This document shows, piece after piece, positions 9,391 through 18,266 of a DNA stretch of 33,659 bases. Under the pieces are notes generated by a model that was not told the DNA's origin, searched no databases, and worked only from the letters and a program-made list of their open reading frames with translations. Each line of letters starts with the position of its first letter. Position 1 is the first letter of the stretch. Source of the DNA: a bacterium (GTDB taxonomy: Bacteria; Planctomycetota; Planctomycetia; Pirellulales; Pirellulaceae); the NCBI GenBank assembly GCA_024743355.1, contig JANSWS010000033.1:1-33659 (forward strand). The letters run 5' to 3'. The translations under genes and the position numbers were made by a program.

Positions 9391-11607
9391 CTAGCTCGAC
9401 TGGCGTGAAGTGGGTATTTCCGGCGCGGAAGCGTCAACCGAGAGGTCTTTCACGCGTTCCCCGCATCGCAGCATTTCCGCTCCCCAATAGGGATTGGCCA
9501 GCTCTCCTCCCGCTTGCATCCAGTCACCGCCTCCGCCTGGAACCATCGGGCAGTAATAATGCACCAGAGCCTGGGCCGTTTGGGGGCCACGAGCAAAAAC
9601 GGCGGCACGCAACATCCCATGACTCACACTGCGAAATGCTTGCCGCGCAGATGCCAAGGGAGCATCCATTCGCATCGCAGCACGCCGAGCCTTCGCAAGT
9701 TGTATCTGCGCTCCATCCGGTACCTCGGGCGACATCTCCAGACGCGTTAGTGAATTGATCAAAGCATTGAGCGCTACCGGCGAGGGATTTGTATCTTCGG
9801 CCATCGACGTTTGTATCTCGAAGTAAGCTTGATAGGCGTCATCAAAGATCTGGGCTGTGTCGCCGGCCAGGATGAGCGGCTCGCGCTGGGCAAGTTCGAT
9901 TGGTCCCGGCGGATAACTTGGGGCCTTGCCGGGATCCAGCAAGGAAGGGTTGCCGGCCAATTGCATCTGCGAATCGATCAGGAAATTGCCATGTGTGGCC
10001 ACGGTTTCACCGGCAGCCAGCCCCTCGACGATGACAGCATCATCATCGTTCATCGGTCCCACCGTGACGCGACGTATTTCGAAATGTCCGGGGTCGGTCT
10101 CCACGTACACCACACCGCTATCTCCGGTCAGCAATACCGCGTGGCGGGGCACGGTAACCACTTCCTGCTCGGGCAGCGGTTCACTGGCAAAACCTAATTC
10201 GCTGGTTGGCAGGAGATCCATACCGCACAGCGGACAGTCACCGGGCGCATCGCGAATTACTTGAGGATGCATCGGACTGATATATTTGCCCGCTAATGCC
10301 GGATCGTAGACCACATCCGAGGGAACCGCCGGCACAGTAATTCGCGCCGTCGCATAATCTCCTGGACGCAACTTGCCATCAAAGTTCAAGATTTCGACCC
10401 GTACACTAACCGTCCGAGTCCGCTTGTTGACGGTGGGATCAATGAAAGCCACGCGGCCGGTGAATACCTCACCCGGATGAGACTGAATCTCTGCTTCGAC
10501 TTGCTGGCCAAATCGCACACTGGCCGCATCGTCGGGATAGAGATCCAACATCAACCACAGAGTGCTCAGGTCCGCGATGCGGTAAAGCTGTTGCCCCGTT
10601 TTCACGTAATCGCCCTCAATGGCGGATTTTGCAATCACCGTCCCCGCCTGCGGAGACTTGATCAGAATTCTCGATTGAGGCTTGCGCGTTTCTCGCAATG
10701 TTTCTATTTGCTCGCTGGACATCCCCAATTCGCTGAGGTTCTCTCGAGCCATTTCCTGCAAACTGCTGTCTCCGATTTGGAACCGCGAGGATGGACTGCT
10801 TTCCAGGCTGGTGACAAACTCGGTTTGTGCCGAATACAGCTGAGGACTGTAGATCAGAGCCAGGTTATCTCCAGTACTGACTTGCACGCCAACGTAATCG
10901 GCATATAGCTGTTCCAATCGTCCGTCCACGTAGGCGGAGATCGTCGATAAGCGGCTTTCGTCAAAGTCAATAGAACCAATGGTTCGTATCGTCCGATTCA
11001 CTTCACCCATCTTGGCGGTAGCCGTCTGAATCCCAACCAGACGCCGCGCAGCGGGATCAATGTCCACGGAGATTCCATCTCCCGAACCGCCGCTGCCACT
11101 GGTTACTTCAACCAGCTCCATCCCGCATACCGGGCAGCGACCTGGCTGAGTCGATGGCGGTGTGCACATCATTGGACAGACGTAACGTTTCTCCTGACCA
11201 CCGACTACCGTACCGTCTGGGTCTGCAGCCTGGCTTCCGGAAAACCCGTCACGGGTGATCCACTGCGTCCGTTGCGCAACACCGATCAAGAACAGCAACA
11301 AGCCACCGATCGTCACCACAACGAAGGACTTCAACAGCAAGCGGATCAACCAAGCCCAGCTTAAAGCTGAAGTGTTTCCAGAGACCAACCCGTGATGCGA
11401 CGACGGCTGCGGCGGCGGCTGACTATCCGAATTCGTCACCGCCACCTGACGTTTGTCCGGCTGCGGATCAACCTGTCGCGGTTCGTCAGGCTGCCGAGAA
11501 TCGGAACTCGTTTCACACATATTCGCAGTCTGCGATAAATCCACGGAGCTTGCTTGCTCACGTTCGCTTCGAGCGGCTTCCGCTTGGATATCATTTTCCT
11601 GGGTCAT
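9391..11607 (-). CDS. cusB: CusB-like RND periplasmic adaptor with two heavy-metal-binding modules and a DUF3347-like tail
   Basis: Membrane-fusion protein of 738 residues linking the RND pump to its outer-membrane channel. A Pro/Gln-rich N-terminus (1-80) is followed by one transmembrane helix (about 85-110), so it is anchored rather than freely secreted. A heavy-metal-binding module with CPMMC...CPVCGM lies at 141-166. Barrel, lipoyl and hairpin regions occupy about 180-430. A second module at 441-466 (SPMHP...CPLCGM) has Ser444 where the first Cys is expected. The barrel resumes at about 480-555. The last 150 residues (about 583-722, with YYCPM and NPYWGAEMLRCG) resemble DUF3347, often attached to CusB-like proteins. 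No strong Shine-Dalgarno sequence is visible at ATG 11607. It shares a transcript with the pump gene; the 500-bp gap upstream may hold its own promoter. Confidence 0.93.
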   Translation of the reverse strand: MTQENDIQAEAARSEREQASSVDLSQTANMCETSSDSRQPDEPRQVDPQPDKRQVAVTNSDSQPPPQPSSHHGLVSGNTSALSWAWLIRLLLKSFVVVTIGGLLLFLIGVAQRTQWITRDGFSGSQAADPDGTVVGGQEKRYVCPMMCTPPSTQPGRCPVCGMELVEVTSGSGGSGDGISVDIDPAARRLVGIQTATAKMGEVNRTIRTIGSIDFDESRLSTISAYVDGRLEQLYADYVGVQVSTGDNLALIYSPQLYSAQTEFVTSLESSPSSRFQIGDSSLQEMARENLSELGMSSEQIETLRETRKPQSRILIKSPQAGTVIAKSAIEGDYVKTGQQLYRIADLSTLWLMLDLYPDDAASVRFGQQVEAEIQSHPGEVFTGRVAFIDPTVNKRTRTVSVRVEILNFDGKLRPGDYATARITVPAVPSDVVYDPALAGKYISPMHPQVIRDAPGDCPLCGMDLLPTSELGFASEPLPEQEVVTVPRHAVLLTGDSGVVYVETDPGHFEIRRVTVGPMNDDDAVIVEGLAAGETVATHGNFLIDSQMQLAGNPSLLDPGKAPSYPPGPIELAQREPLILAGDTAQIFDDAYQAYFEIQTSMAEDTNPSPVALNALINSLTRLEMSPEVPDGAQIQLAKARRAAMRMDAPLASARQAFRSVSHGMLRAAVFARGPQTAQALVHYYCPMVPGGGGDWMQAGGELANPYWGAEMLRCGERVKDLSVDASAPEIPTSRQSS

Positions 11608-12103
11608 GATTTCTATTCTTGGTAGCGTTAGTGCTGCGAGGTAAGCTGCCTGCGCGGAAAGGGCAGGCGTCCAACACGTTCTTCTTCGGCGACGCCTAAG
11701 AACTGTCCCAAAACCGTTGTTAGCCGCTCGGGCATTCGCCGCGGTCGGATAGCTTCAAAGCCAGCCTCTCCTTATCGATCCCAGCCTCGCCTTATCGATT
11801 ATTGCTTGGCAGGATCCCGGGCTTGGCCGGCAAGCATGCTCCATCGACAAAACGCAAGTCGATGACTCGACCAACTCTGGTTGGACAAACTCAAACCCGT
11901 AACGAGAGCGGTGATGATGCAGCGCGCAAAGGACAACTGAATCGACCACGGACCTCGCGACAAAAGCGGCCAGCATCAAAGCGTTGGCCAGCTCGACGTT
12001 GCGGTAGGCTCACGGTGGTTTGCAAAACGGCTGAGCCTAACTACACGCCTGCTAAAAGCAGACGACGACGCGCGGATCCACGCGACACCGCATGGAAGGC
12101 TGG
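11608..12103. other. Non-coding gap between the Cys-rich gene and the adaptor gene
   Basis: Nearly 500 bp with no convincing gene; the short open frames here lack a recognisable domain or ribosome site. It holds a two-copy 19-bp direct repeat (11761-11799) and a small hairpin with 6-bp arms GCCTGC/GCAGGC at 11648-11668, 40 bp before the adaptor start. The gap is long enough for a separate promoter for adaptor, pump and repeat protein, so the Cys-rich gene may not be co-transcribed with them. I could not identify -35/-10 boxes with confidence. Confidence 0.5.
11761..11799. repeat. Tandem 19-bp direct repeat
   Basis: CCAGCCTCTCCTTATCGAT at 11761-11779 recurs at 11781-11799 with one mismatch, a period of 20 bp (about two helical turns). 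It sits about 155 bp upstream of the adaptor start, so a paired regulator site is possible; a simple duplication is equally likely. Confidence 0.6.
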
Positions 12104-12778
12104 CTACAACCGCCAAACGCATAAAGAAACCTGATAGAAATGCGGATACGCCGCGTTCAGGACAGCCGTACCCGAGCTGTTAAGAAGCGACTGTGCGGAG
12201 GACTCAACGATTCCTCGACAGTTCAGCGGGCAAGATACGGTCGGTAGCAGTTCGATGCTCGGAGCCCGAACGGGCGCGGGAGCACTCGGACGAGGGGGCC
12301 CCGACAGACAGCGACATGCTCGATCCAAAACTACGTCTTCAGCGGCATGCAAGAAATCCATCTCTTGCGGCGAAGTCGGGATGCCATTTTGCGAGGCACG
12401 AACCAGCGGGAAATCCAGTTTGCCAGCAGCGGCGTTTGCGGCGTCCGCTGAATTTCGCGAATTGGAAACAGCTGCGGGCCAGGCCGGGACATCTTGGCCC
12501 GGCTGCGGAACACTCTGCTGTTCCTGTTCCTTTTCCTGTCTCAGTTCGGGGCTATGCCGGTCGCAACATGCACTTTGATCAGGCTCCGGCTCAACCTTCT
12601 CAAACCGGCAGCAAGCGCAGGGCTCGGTTTCCCTTGCAATCTGGCAGCAACCACAACCCGAGCATGTCGCTTCGGAGATACCGGTGCCACAGCTTTTCCG
12701 CGCATACGCGAACGCCGGCTGCGTTGTCAGAACAACGATCAGCGAAAGATTAACGACGATCTCGAATAAACGGCCCAT
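12104..12778 (-). CDS. Secreted Cys-rich hypothetical protein at the head of the efflux unit
   Basis: A 224-residue protein starting at ATG 12778. A clean signal peptide of about 24 residues (charged start, hydrophobic core, cleavage near AFAYA) marks this Met as the start. The open frame continues upstream to 13108, but that part is antisense to the outer-membrane factor gene and has no secretion signal. The mature N-terminus is packed with Cys (CSGCGCC, CACC, ACC), giving about ten Cys in the first 50 mature residues. A Glu/Gln-rich linker and a less conserved C-terminus with a few more Cys (CRC, SCPLNC) follow, ending in CVWRL. I recognise no named family. The Cys clusters, export signal and position beside CusBA genes suggest periplasmic soft-metal binding. 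It is divergent from the gene at 12930. Confidence 0.72.
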   Translation of the reverse strand: MGRLFEIVVNLSLIVVLTTQPAFAYARKSCGTGISEATCSGCGCCQIARETEPCACCRFEKVEPEPDQSACCDRHSPELRQEKEQEQQSVPQPGQDVPAWPAAVSNSRNSADAANAAAGKLDFPLVRASQNGIPTSPQEMDFLHAAEDVVLDRACRCLSGPPRPSAPAPVRAPSIELLPTVSCPLNCRGIVESSAQSLLNSSGTAVLNAAYPHFYQVSLCVWRL

Positions 12779-12929
12779 GTGAATTGTGGGGAAGATTCCC
12801 GTTCTCTCTACCGAAGATAGCCTGTGGTAGTTTGACGTTTGTATCGGAAAACCAGCCAGTTCCTTCAAGTGCAATTTGCCTGAACGGATGTGATCGTCCG
12901 CTCGTCGAATTGGCAAGGCAGTCCCATCC
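12779..12929. promoter_or_regulatory. Divergent promoter region of the metal-efflux island
   Basis: The 151 bp between the leftward Cys-rich gene and the rightward outer-membrane factor gene must hold promoters for both. I see no confident -35/-10 pair or known metal-regulator box, and no regulator gene is adjacent. This is an assignment by position only. Confidence 0.45.
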
Positions 12930-14558
12930 ATGCAGCCCGTAGCCAACAATTGCATCATATCTTGGACCTGGCTGCGTGTCATCTTTTCGCTGCAAGCGGC
13001 TTGGCTGGCAGGCGGCTGCGCGACTCCACACCAAAGCCAGCAATGGAGAGGCCAGCCGGAAAACATCCAGCATCCGCCGAAATTCGCCGAAACTGTAGAA
13101 AAATCCAACGCAGACCGGACCGATTCCAGGTTTTCCGTGCTTCCGGCCAGTCACACTGAGGGGGTCGTAACGACCGCCGACCCGCCTCGTCTAACGCAGC
13201 GGGAAGAGACGCCGGACACTTACCTTCCACAACCAGCCATCAAAGCTCAGCCGGTCTCAAGCTCTGCTCAAGTTGCGGATCATCCAACGTCGACCGCGGA
13301 AGCCATTCCCGGACCGCCTTCGATGTTTAGCGAAGCGTCACAACTAGCCGCTGCGGACACATCCGCGCCACAGCCGGTCGAATTCTTTGTTTCCCTGGCT
13401 CTGTCGGGTCATCCCAAATTACTGGCAGCTCGCAATCGAGTGATCGCGGCCGTCAATGTGATCCCTCAGGTGAGCGCACTTCCCGATCCACAGGTAGGCA
13501 ACACTTTCTGGCCTATCCACGATCAGGCATTGCAGACCGCGGGTGGCCGTGTGGGGCACCAGTTCCAACTCTCCCAAGGCGTACCCTGGCCTGAGAAATT
13601 GAAAGCCAAAGCAGCCATTGCCAACCGCGAAGTGCAAATTGCTCAGGCGGAAGTCGATCGCATTGAGCGAGAAATCGCGGAATCCGTGCAGTTGGCCTAT
13701 TACGAAGTGTGGTTCGCCAACCGGGCCATTCAATTGATTGCCGAAACTCGGGAATTGGTGAATGACCTTACGCAGGTAGCCGAGGCTCGTTACAAGAGCG
13801 GCGGAAGCCAACAAGACGTTTTGCGAGCACGCTTAGAAGCCGACCGCTTGGACGAGCAACTGGTCGGTCTACGTAGGCAGAAGGCACAGGGACAAGCGGA
13901 CCTGGCAACCCTGATTCAGCAGCCCATGGATGTGTTTCCTGAAACCCTTCCAGACCTCGGACTCGAGCAAGTGCCTCAGCAACTGGATGAGCTGCTGGCC
14001 TTGGCGGAGGAATGCAATCCCGAATTGCGCGGCTTGGCTTGGGAAATCCAGCGGGATCGACAAAAGCAACGACTAGCCTGCCTGCAGCAGTACCCCGATT
14101 TTCAGGTAGGCCTCAACTACGCCATCATCAACGACGACAACAATGTTCTCAGCCCTGTCGCTGACGGACACGATAATATTAACTTCGCTTTCGGAGTTAG
14201 CTTGCCAATCTGGCGTGAAAAAATCCATGCCGGAATTCGCGAGGCTGCCTCTCGCACCAGCAGTACAGCCAATCGCCTCAAAGCTGAACGTGATGCGATT
14301 CAAGGCAAGCTGCGAAGACTGATTGTTCAAGCCGACGCACTGGTTGAACAGCAGGACATCTACAACGAGCGGATCATCCCCCGTACCGAGAACACGCTGC
14401 AGTTATCCATCGCGGACTATCGGGGCAAACGAGCAGATTTCTACTCGCTGGTGGAAACCTATCGCGAATTGCTGATGTTTGAAACACAGCTGGCCCGCAT
14501 CGAGGCCACATTGGCTGGAACGCTCGCGCAAATCCAGCGAACCGTTGGCTGCCCCTGA
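12930..14558 (+). CDS. TolC/CusC-like outer-membrane efflux factor, probable lipoprotein
   Basis: Outer-membrane channel component of 542 residues. The N-terminus has a hydrophobic stretch ending LAGGC, a plausible but imperfect lipobox (Ala at -3) with Cys30 as lipidated residue. About 110 residues of Pro/Thr/Ala-rich linker precede the channel domain. The two outer-membrane-efflux repeats have the expected long helices (AIANREVQIAQAEVDRIERE, QDVLRARLEADRLDEQL, and ENTLQLSIADYRGKRADFYSL near the end). The family usually has 420-480 residues, and the linker explains the extra length. Being divergent from cusBA, it is likely co-regulated and forms the exit duct of the same pump. The Shine-Dalgarno sequence at ATG 12930 is weak. 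It converges on the V-ATPase A gene with a 58-bp gap in which I see no clear terminator. Confidence 0.92.
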   Translation: MQPVANNCIISWTWLRVIFSLQAAWLAGGCATPHQSQQWRGQPENIQHPPKFAETVEKSNADRTDSRFSVLPASHTEGVVTTADPPRLTQREETPDTYLPQPAIKAQPVSSSAQVADHPTSTAEAIPGPPSMFSEASQLAAADTSAPQPVEFFVSLALSGHPKLLAARNRVIAAVNVIPQVSALPDPQVGNTFWPIHDQALQTAGGRVGHQFQLSQGVPWPEKLKAKAAIANREVQIAQAEVDRIEREIAESVQLAYYEVWFANRAIQLIAETRELVNDLTQVAEARYKSGGSQQDVLRARLEADRLDEQLVGLRRQKAQGQADLATLIQQPMDVFPETLPDLGLEQVPQQLDELLALAEECNPELRGLAWEIQRDRQKQRLACLQQYPDFQVGLNYAIINDDNNVLSPVADGHDNINFAFGVSLPIWREKIHAGIREAASRTSSTANRLKAERDAIQGKLRRLIVQADALVEQQDIYNERIIPRTENTLQLSIADYRGKRADFYSLVETYRELLMFETQLARIEATLAGTLAQIQRTVGCP

Positions 14559-14616
14559 GAGCAAGCCTCTGATTCCCTACCGGTCATGGATTGCTCGGGG
14601 TAGTTACTAACGCGGC

Positions 14617-16458
14617 TTATTCAGCCAGCCCGTCCTGGGACGGGGTCGCCGCGGCGGATGCCTCCGCTGCCGAATGGTCGCGATGCTCCAATAAGTCACG
14701 AATGCCATCCGTGTACTTGGCGTAATCCGCAGAGCCTTCCGCCGAATAATTCAGATTGCGGAAAAGGCTAGTCAGGCGAACAAAAAAACCGCGAGCTTCT
14801 TCTTTGTCCTCGAAGTAGAACTCGCGTTCCGTTACATCGCGGAGCATATGCATCATCGTTTGTTGCCGCGGCATTGGCGTCGAAACATCGACGGCATCAA
14901 AGGCGTCCTGCTGCAAATAGACGGTGTCCAAAAACTGTGCCTTTTGATAGACAATGAAGTCTTCTAGTGAAATTCCTTCTTCTCCGGTCACCTGCATCAT
15001 CTGATAGATGCCTTGAGCCTGTCTCAACAGCTGCAGTAGTTTTTCGATGCTCGCCGTCCACTCAGCCCCGAGTGTGTGGTCCAGGTGTTCTTCTAATTGC
15101 TCCCGGTACCGAGACCAGGAGAGCAGGGGGTCAATCGCTGGATAAAACCGCTTGTAAGCCCGATCGTAGGACAATCCCAGGAAAGTTTTGACGGTCCCCA
15201 AGGTGGATTGGGTAACAGGCTCTTCGAAATTACCCCCGGCTGGAGAGACGGTGCCGATCATGGTTAGGCTTCCCACACCGGCATCACGGGTAGCGAGCAC
15301 ACCAGCTCTCTCGTAGACGCTTTTAATGGCCGAATCCAAGTAGGCGGGATATGCCTCTTCGCCGGGAATTTCCTCTAGGCGCCCTGAAGTTTCCCGCATG
15401 GCCTGGGCCCAACGTGAGGTGGAATCCGCCAGTAGCAAAACGTCCAATCCCATTTGGCGGTAGTACTCGCCCAGCGTAATACCGGTGTAGATGGATGCTT
15501 CGCGAGCGGCTACGGGCATGGATGATGTGTTACAAATAATCACGGTGCGGTCCATCAACGATCCACCCGTCCGCGGATCTTGAGCATGGGAGAATTCCTG
15601 GATGGTATCCACTACTTCCCCCGCCCGCTCACCGCAAGCCACCACTACCACCACGTCGACAGCTGAGTAACGAGCGATCAGCGTTTGCAAGACCGTTTTG
15701 CCGGCACCGAAGGGACCTGGAATGCAGGCCGTGCCGCCGCGAGCAATGGGAAAAAAGGTGTCGATGGTGCGAATAGTTGTTACCAGCAACTCGTCTGGAT
15801 ATTTGCGTTCCACCAAGTGCCGCACCAGCAGATCTGTCGGCAGGGGCACGCGAACGGGCCACTGCTGCCACATGCTCAATGGTCGATCACCGGATTTATC
15901 TCGAATGCGGGCGATGGGCTGATCAATCGTGAAGTTGCCACCTTGGATCCAGGTTAGCTCGACGGGCCCCTCCACATCGAAAGGAACCATGATTTTGTGT
16001 TCGATGCTACGCTCTTGCACGGTACCTAACACGTCACCGGCTTGAAGTATTTCACCTGTTCTTCGTCGCGGAACAAAAGACCAAGCGTGTTGTGGATCCA
16101 GTGCACTGGCATAGTGCCCACGCTTGAGGAAAAAACCATCTCGGTTTGCCAACGTCTCGAGAGGATTCTGCAAGCCATCGTAGACGGTACCCAGCAATCC
16201 TGGTCCGAGCACGGCTGACAGCAGGTGATGCGTCAGCTCGACTTTATCTCCAACTTGGACTCCTTGCGTGTCCTCGTAGACCTGCAGATCAGCCTGTTTG
16301 CCGTAGACGCGAAGCACTTCCGATTTCAGACGATCATCGCCGACGCAGACATAGGCGACTTCGTTCTTCACGACATTGCCGTGGGGCACGTCAATCGAGA
16401 CAATGTTGCCGTTCACAGCCGACACAAAGCCCTCACGCGTTGAAGCTTGCGTGGCCAT
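14617..16458 (-). CDS. ntpA: V/A-type ATPase catalytic subunit A
   Basis: Catalytic head subunit, 613 residues. ATG 16458 is preceded by GGGAGGTG. It carries the N-terminal barrel (FVSAVNGNIVSIDVPHG), the non-homologous region special to A subunits (about 110-190), Walker A GPFGAGKT at 248-255, GERAGE with the catalytic Glu at 276-281, and LLADSTSRWAQAMRE further on. All catalytic features appear intact. It is the last gene of the leftward operon, overlapping the DUF2764 gene by 26 bp. In chlamydiae A directly precedes B; here A ends the operon and B begins it. The C-terminal 25 residues are Ala/Ser/Glu-rich and probably disordered. Confidence 0.96.
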   Translation of the reverse strand: MATQASTREGFVSAVNGNIVSIDVPHGNVVKNEVAYVCVGDDRLKSEVLRVYGKQADLQVYEDTQGVQVGDKVELTHHLLSAVLGPGLLGTVYDGLQNPLETLANRDGFFLKRGHYASALDPQHAWSFVPRRRTGEILQAGDVLGTVQERSIEHKIMVPFDVEGPVELTWIQGGNFTIDQPIARIRDKSGDRPLSMWQQWPVRVPLPTDLLVRHLVERKYPDELLVTTIRTIDTFFPIARGGTACIPGPFGAGKTVLQTLIARYSAVDVVVVVACGERAGEVVDTIQEFSHAQDPRTGGSLMDRTVIICNTSSMPVAAREASIYTGITLGEYYRQMGLDVLLLADSTSRWAQAMRETSGRLEEIPGEEAYPAYLDSAIKSVYERAGVLATRDAGVGSLTMIGTVSPAGGNFEEPVTQSTLGTVKTFLGLSYDRAYKRFYPAIDPLLSWSRYREQLEEHLDHTLGAEWTASIEKLLQLLRQAQGIYQMMQVTGEEGISLEDFIVYQKAQFLDTVYLQQDAFDAVDVSTPMPRQQTMMHMLRDVTEREFYFEDKEEARGFFVRLTSLFRNLNYSAEGSADYAKYTDGIRDLLEHRDHSAAEASAAATPSQDGLAE

Positions 16459-17101
16459 CCAACACCTCCCTCAACAACTGGTCGAATTTCTGCTGGCCCA
16501 ACGTTTCGTCGAGTCGCGTCCAGCGGTCCACGATCTCCCAGCGTGCCAGGTACAGCAAAATGGTCTCAAAAGAAAAATGGTAAGCGTCCGACAGCTTGAC
16601 CCAGCGATTCCAAGTTGCCAACAACAACTGGCGCTCCACCGCCAGTGTTCGCTTCGCCTCCAGAGCCTCTCTCAAGGCTGAGATCCATGGCAACTTGGTA
16701 GCCAGTCCGAAATCTGCGTCCCGCCATTTACTGCGAATGACGTCGACATATTGGCCCACTCCCGTCGGCGGGCTTAAGCCCAGACGTCGTCTGCGCAAGC
16801 CGCAGGTAATTGTTCGGACATCCATGCGGTGGTTGACCATCTCTCGGACCAATGGATTCTTTATCGTCCGCATCAGCCGATCGTACTCCGACTGAAACTC
16901 TTCGTCGGTTCGTTCCGGATGCTGTCTGTCCCAGACCAGAAACCTCTGATATTGCTCAACAACGATGCGATCGTCATCACCTAGCATTTTAAGCCGCTGC
17001 TCAAGTTGAATACGAGTAATCGGCACGCGACTGACTTCAAAGGTCACCGGGAGATGCGGCAGACTGGCAACCAGCTGGTAGTAGTTGGTCGTCGAAGTCA
17101 C
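16433..17101 (-). CDS. DUF2764 family V-ATPase-associated protein (candidate subunit C-like)
   Basis: A 222-residue protein beginning MTSTTNYYQLVASLPHL, the typical opening of DUF2764 proteins, encoded between the E and A genes of bacterial V-type ATPases such as those of chlamydiae. It is mostly helical, with no signal peptide or membrane span, so it should sit on the cytoplasmic side. A role as central-stalk socket, like archaeal subunit C, is inferred from gene position and from the absence of any other C-like gene in the operon. Its start overlaps the end of the E gene by 4 bp, and its own end overlaps the A gene, indicating translational coupling on both sides. Confidence 0.85.
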   Translation of the reverse strand: MTSTTNYYQLVASLPHLPVTFEVSRVPITRIQLEQRLKMLGDDDRIVVEQYQRFLVWDRQHPERTDEEFQSEYDRLMRTIKNPLVREMVNHRMDVRTITCGLRRRRLGLSPPTGVGQYVDVIRSKWRDADFGLATKLPWISALREALEAKRTLAVERQLLLATWNRWVKLSDAYHFSFETILLYLARWEIVDRWTRLDETLGQQKFDQLLREVLDGHASFNA

Positions 17102-17763
17102 TGAATGATACCCTCCATAATGGCCCGAAAGCGCGGGACTAAATGCTTCAGCAACAAATCGGCAATGGATCTATCACTCAGCTCGATTTCCACATCGGAA
17201 TTCTGGAGTTGAACACGAATTCCCGAGTCGTGCTCACCTTGCGATACGGTGATTCCCTCTCGAAGCATATCCTGAGTGATGCCGGCCACGAAATGGCTCA
17301 GCGATCCCTGCTTCAATTCTTCCGGCTCACGACGGAGTTGCTCCAGCCCTTGCACGTCCTTGGGCAAGAGTATTTTGGCAGGCTGATCTTCTTGTGGGGC
17401 GGCGCGTCCGGCAACCTCCACAATCAGCTGTCGGAGAATATCGCCATCGGCGAGTTCCTTGGCCACTAGATTTCGCACGCGGTCAGCAAAGCGATCCACC
17501 AGTTCTGTTTTGATGCGCAGCATTCCGTCACGCATTGCCAACTCTACGGCTTCCTCCCCGGCACGTCGGCTGCGGTCTGCTTCGACACGGGCCGTTTCGA
17601 GTATCGACTCCGCTTCTTGCCGCGCGGTCTCCAGTCGCTTCTCAGCCTTGTACCGGGCTTCGTCCAGCAGCTGGTCCGCTTGCACCTTGCCTTCATCGAC
17701 ACCCTGCTGCCGCAGTCTCTCGATGAGTTCTTCGATTCCGGAAGACTCTTTGGATGATGCCAT
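17098..17763 (-). CDS. ntpE: V/A-type ATPase subunit E (peripheral stalk)
   Basis: Peripheral-stalk subunit, 221 residues. Residues about 8-75 form a charged, Ala/Glu/Lys/Arg-rich helix (LLDEARYKAEKRLETARQEA) typical of the stalk coiled coil. The C-terminal half is a mixed domain ending LLKHLVPRFRAIMEGI, which in relatives clamps the top of the A3B3 head. The usual coiled-coil partner (subunit G/H) is not encoded in this operon. It lies 38 bp after the K gene and overlaps the DUF2764 gene by 4 bp. Confidence 0.88.
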   Translation of the reverse strand: MASSKESSGIEELIERLRQQGVDEGKVQADQLLDEARYKAEKRLETARQEAESILETARVEADRSRRAGEEAVELAMRDGMLRIKTELVDRFADRVRNLVAKELADGDILRQLIVEVAGRAAPQEDQPAKILLPKDVQGLEQLRREPEELKQGSLSHFVAGITQDMLREGITVSQGEHDSGIRVQLQNSDVEIELSDRSIADLLLKHLVPRFRAIMEGIIQ

Positions 17764-17801
17764 GTCGATATCCTTGAACTCAAAGCTGCACCGAGAGTGC
17801 C

Positions 17802-18266
17802 CTAGGCGGCGGCACCGGCAACGCCACCACTTATGATCAATGCAAAAATGAAAGCAAAAACGGCAAATCCTTCCACGATTGCAGCCGGGGCAATCGCCAG
17901 CCCAAACACCTCGGGTTTGGATTTGGTCGTGGTGATTGCCGAGGCACAGCAGGCACCTTGCAGCATGGCGCTGAACAGCAATGCCAGCCCCACTAGCAGA
18001 CCAATGGCAAACAGACCGGGAGCCGCCTTCTCGGAGAACTGCTGGTTCATTTGCATGGTCACGACGATGCCATAGATCGTTTGCGAGGACGGCAAAGCGG
18101 AGGTCCCCACCAATCGTCCATAACCGCTGTCAACATCCAAGAGAGCACCGCTGGCAGCCATACCCGCTCGAGCACATCCGATCACACTGCCGATCGCTCC
18201 CAGTGCCGTGGGCAGAAAGACGCCTGCCCAACCCAGTGCCAGGATAACGAATTGTTCCGCGTTCAT
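17802..18266 (-). CDS. ntpK: V/A-type ATPase rotor-ring proteolipid, subunit K
   Basis: Membrane rotor subunit, 154 residues, with four hydrophobic helices: a fused double hairpin like Enterococcus NtpK. The ion-binding Glu is E132 in helix 4 (PAAIVEGFAVFAF). By alignment from memory with E. hirae NtpK (ligands L61, T64, Q65, Q110, E139, plus Y68), this protein has L58, S61, Q62, Q103, E132 and Y65, so only Thr64 is changed, to Ser. This favours Na+ coupling, though Ser in place of Thr leaves some doubt. The start codon overlaps the end of the subunit I gene by 4 bp. Confidence 0.94.
   Translation of the reverse strand: MNAEQFVILALGWAGVFLPTALGAIGSVIGCARAGMAASGALLDVDSGYGRLVGTSALPSSQTIYGIVVTMQMNQQFSEKAAPGLFAIGLLVGLALLFSAMLQGACCASAITTTKSKPEVFGLAIAPAAIVEGFAVFAFIFALIISGGVAGAAA

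Noticed and set aside
11802-12134. A 110-codon + strand open frame in the gap beside the adaptor
   Set aside because: Arg/Lys/Thr-rich with no domain; overlaps the end of the Cys-rich gene and has no ribosome site.
12779-13108. Upstream extension of the Cys-rich protein
   Set aside because: The extra 110 residues are antisense to the outer-membrane factor gene, and the signal peptide begins at 12778.
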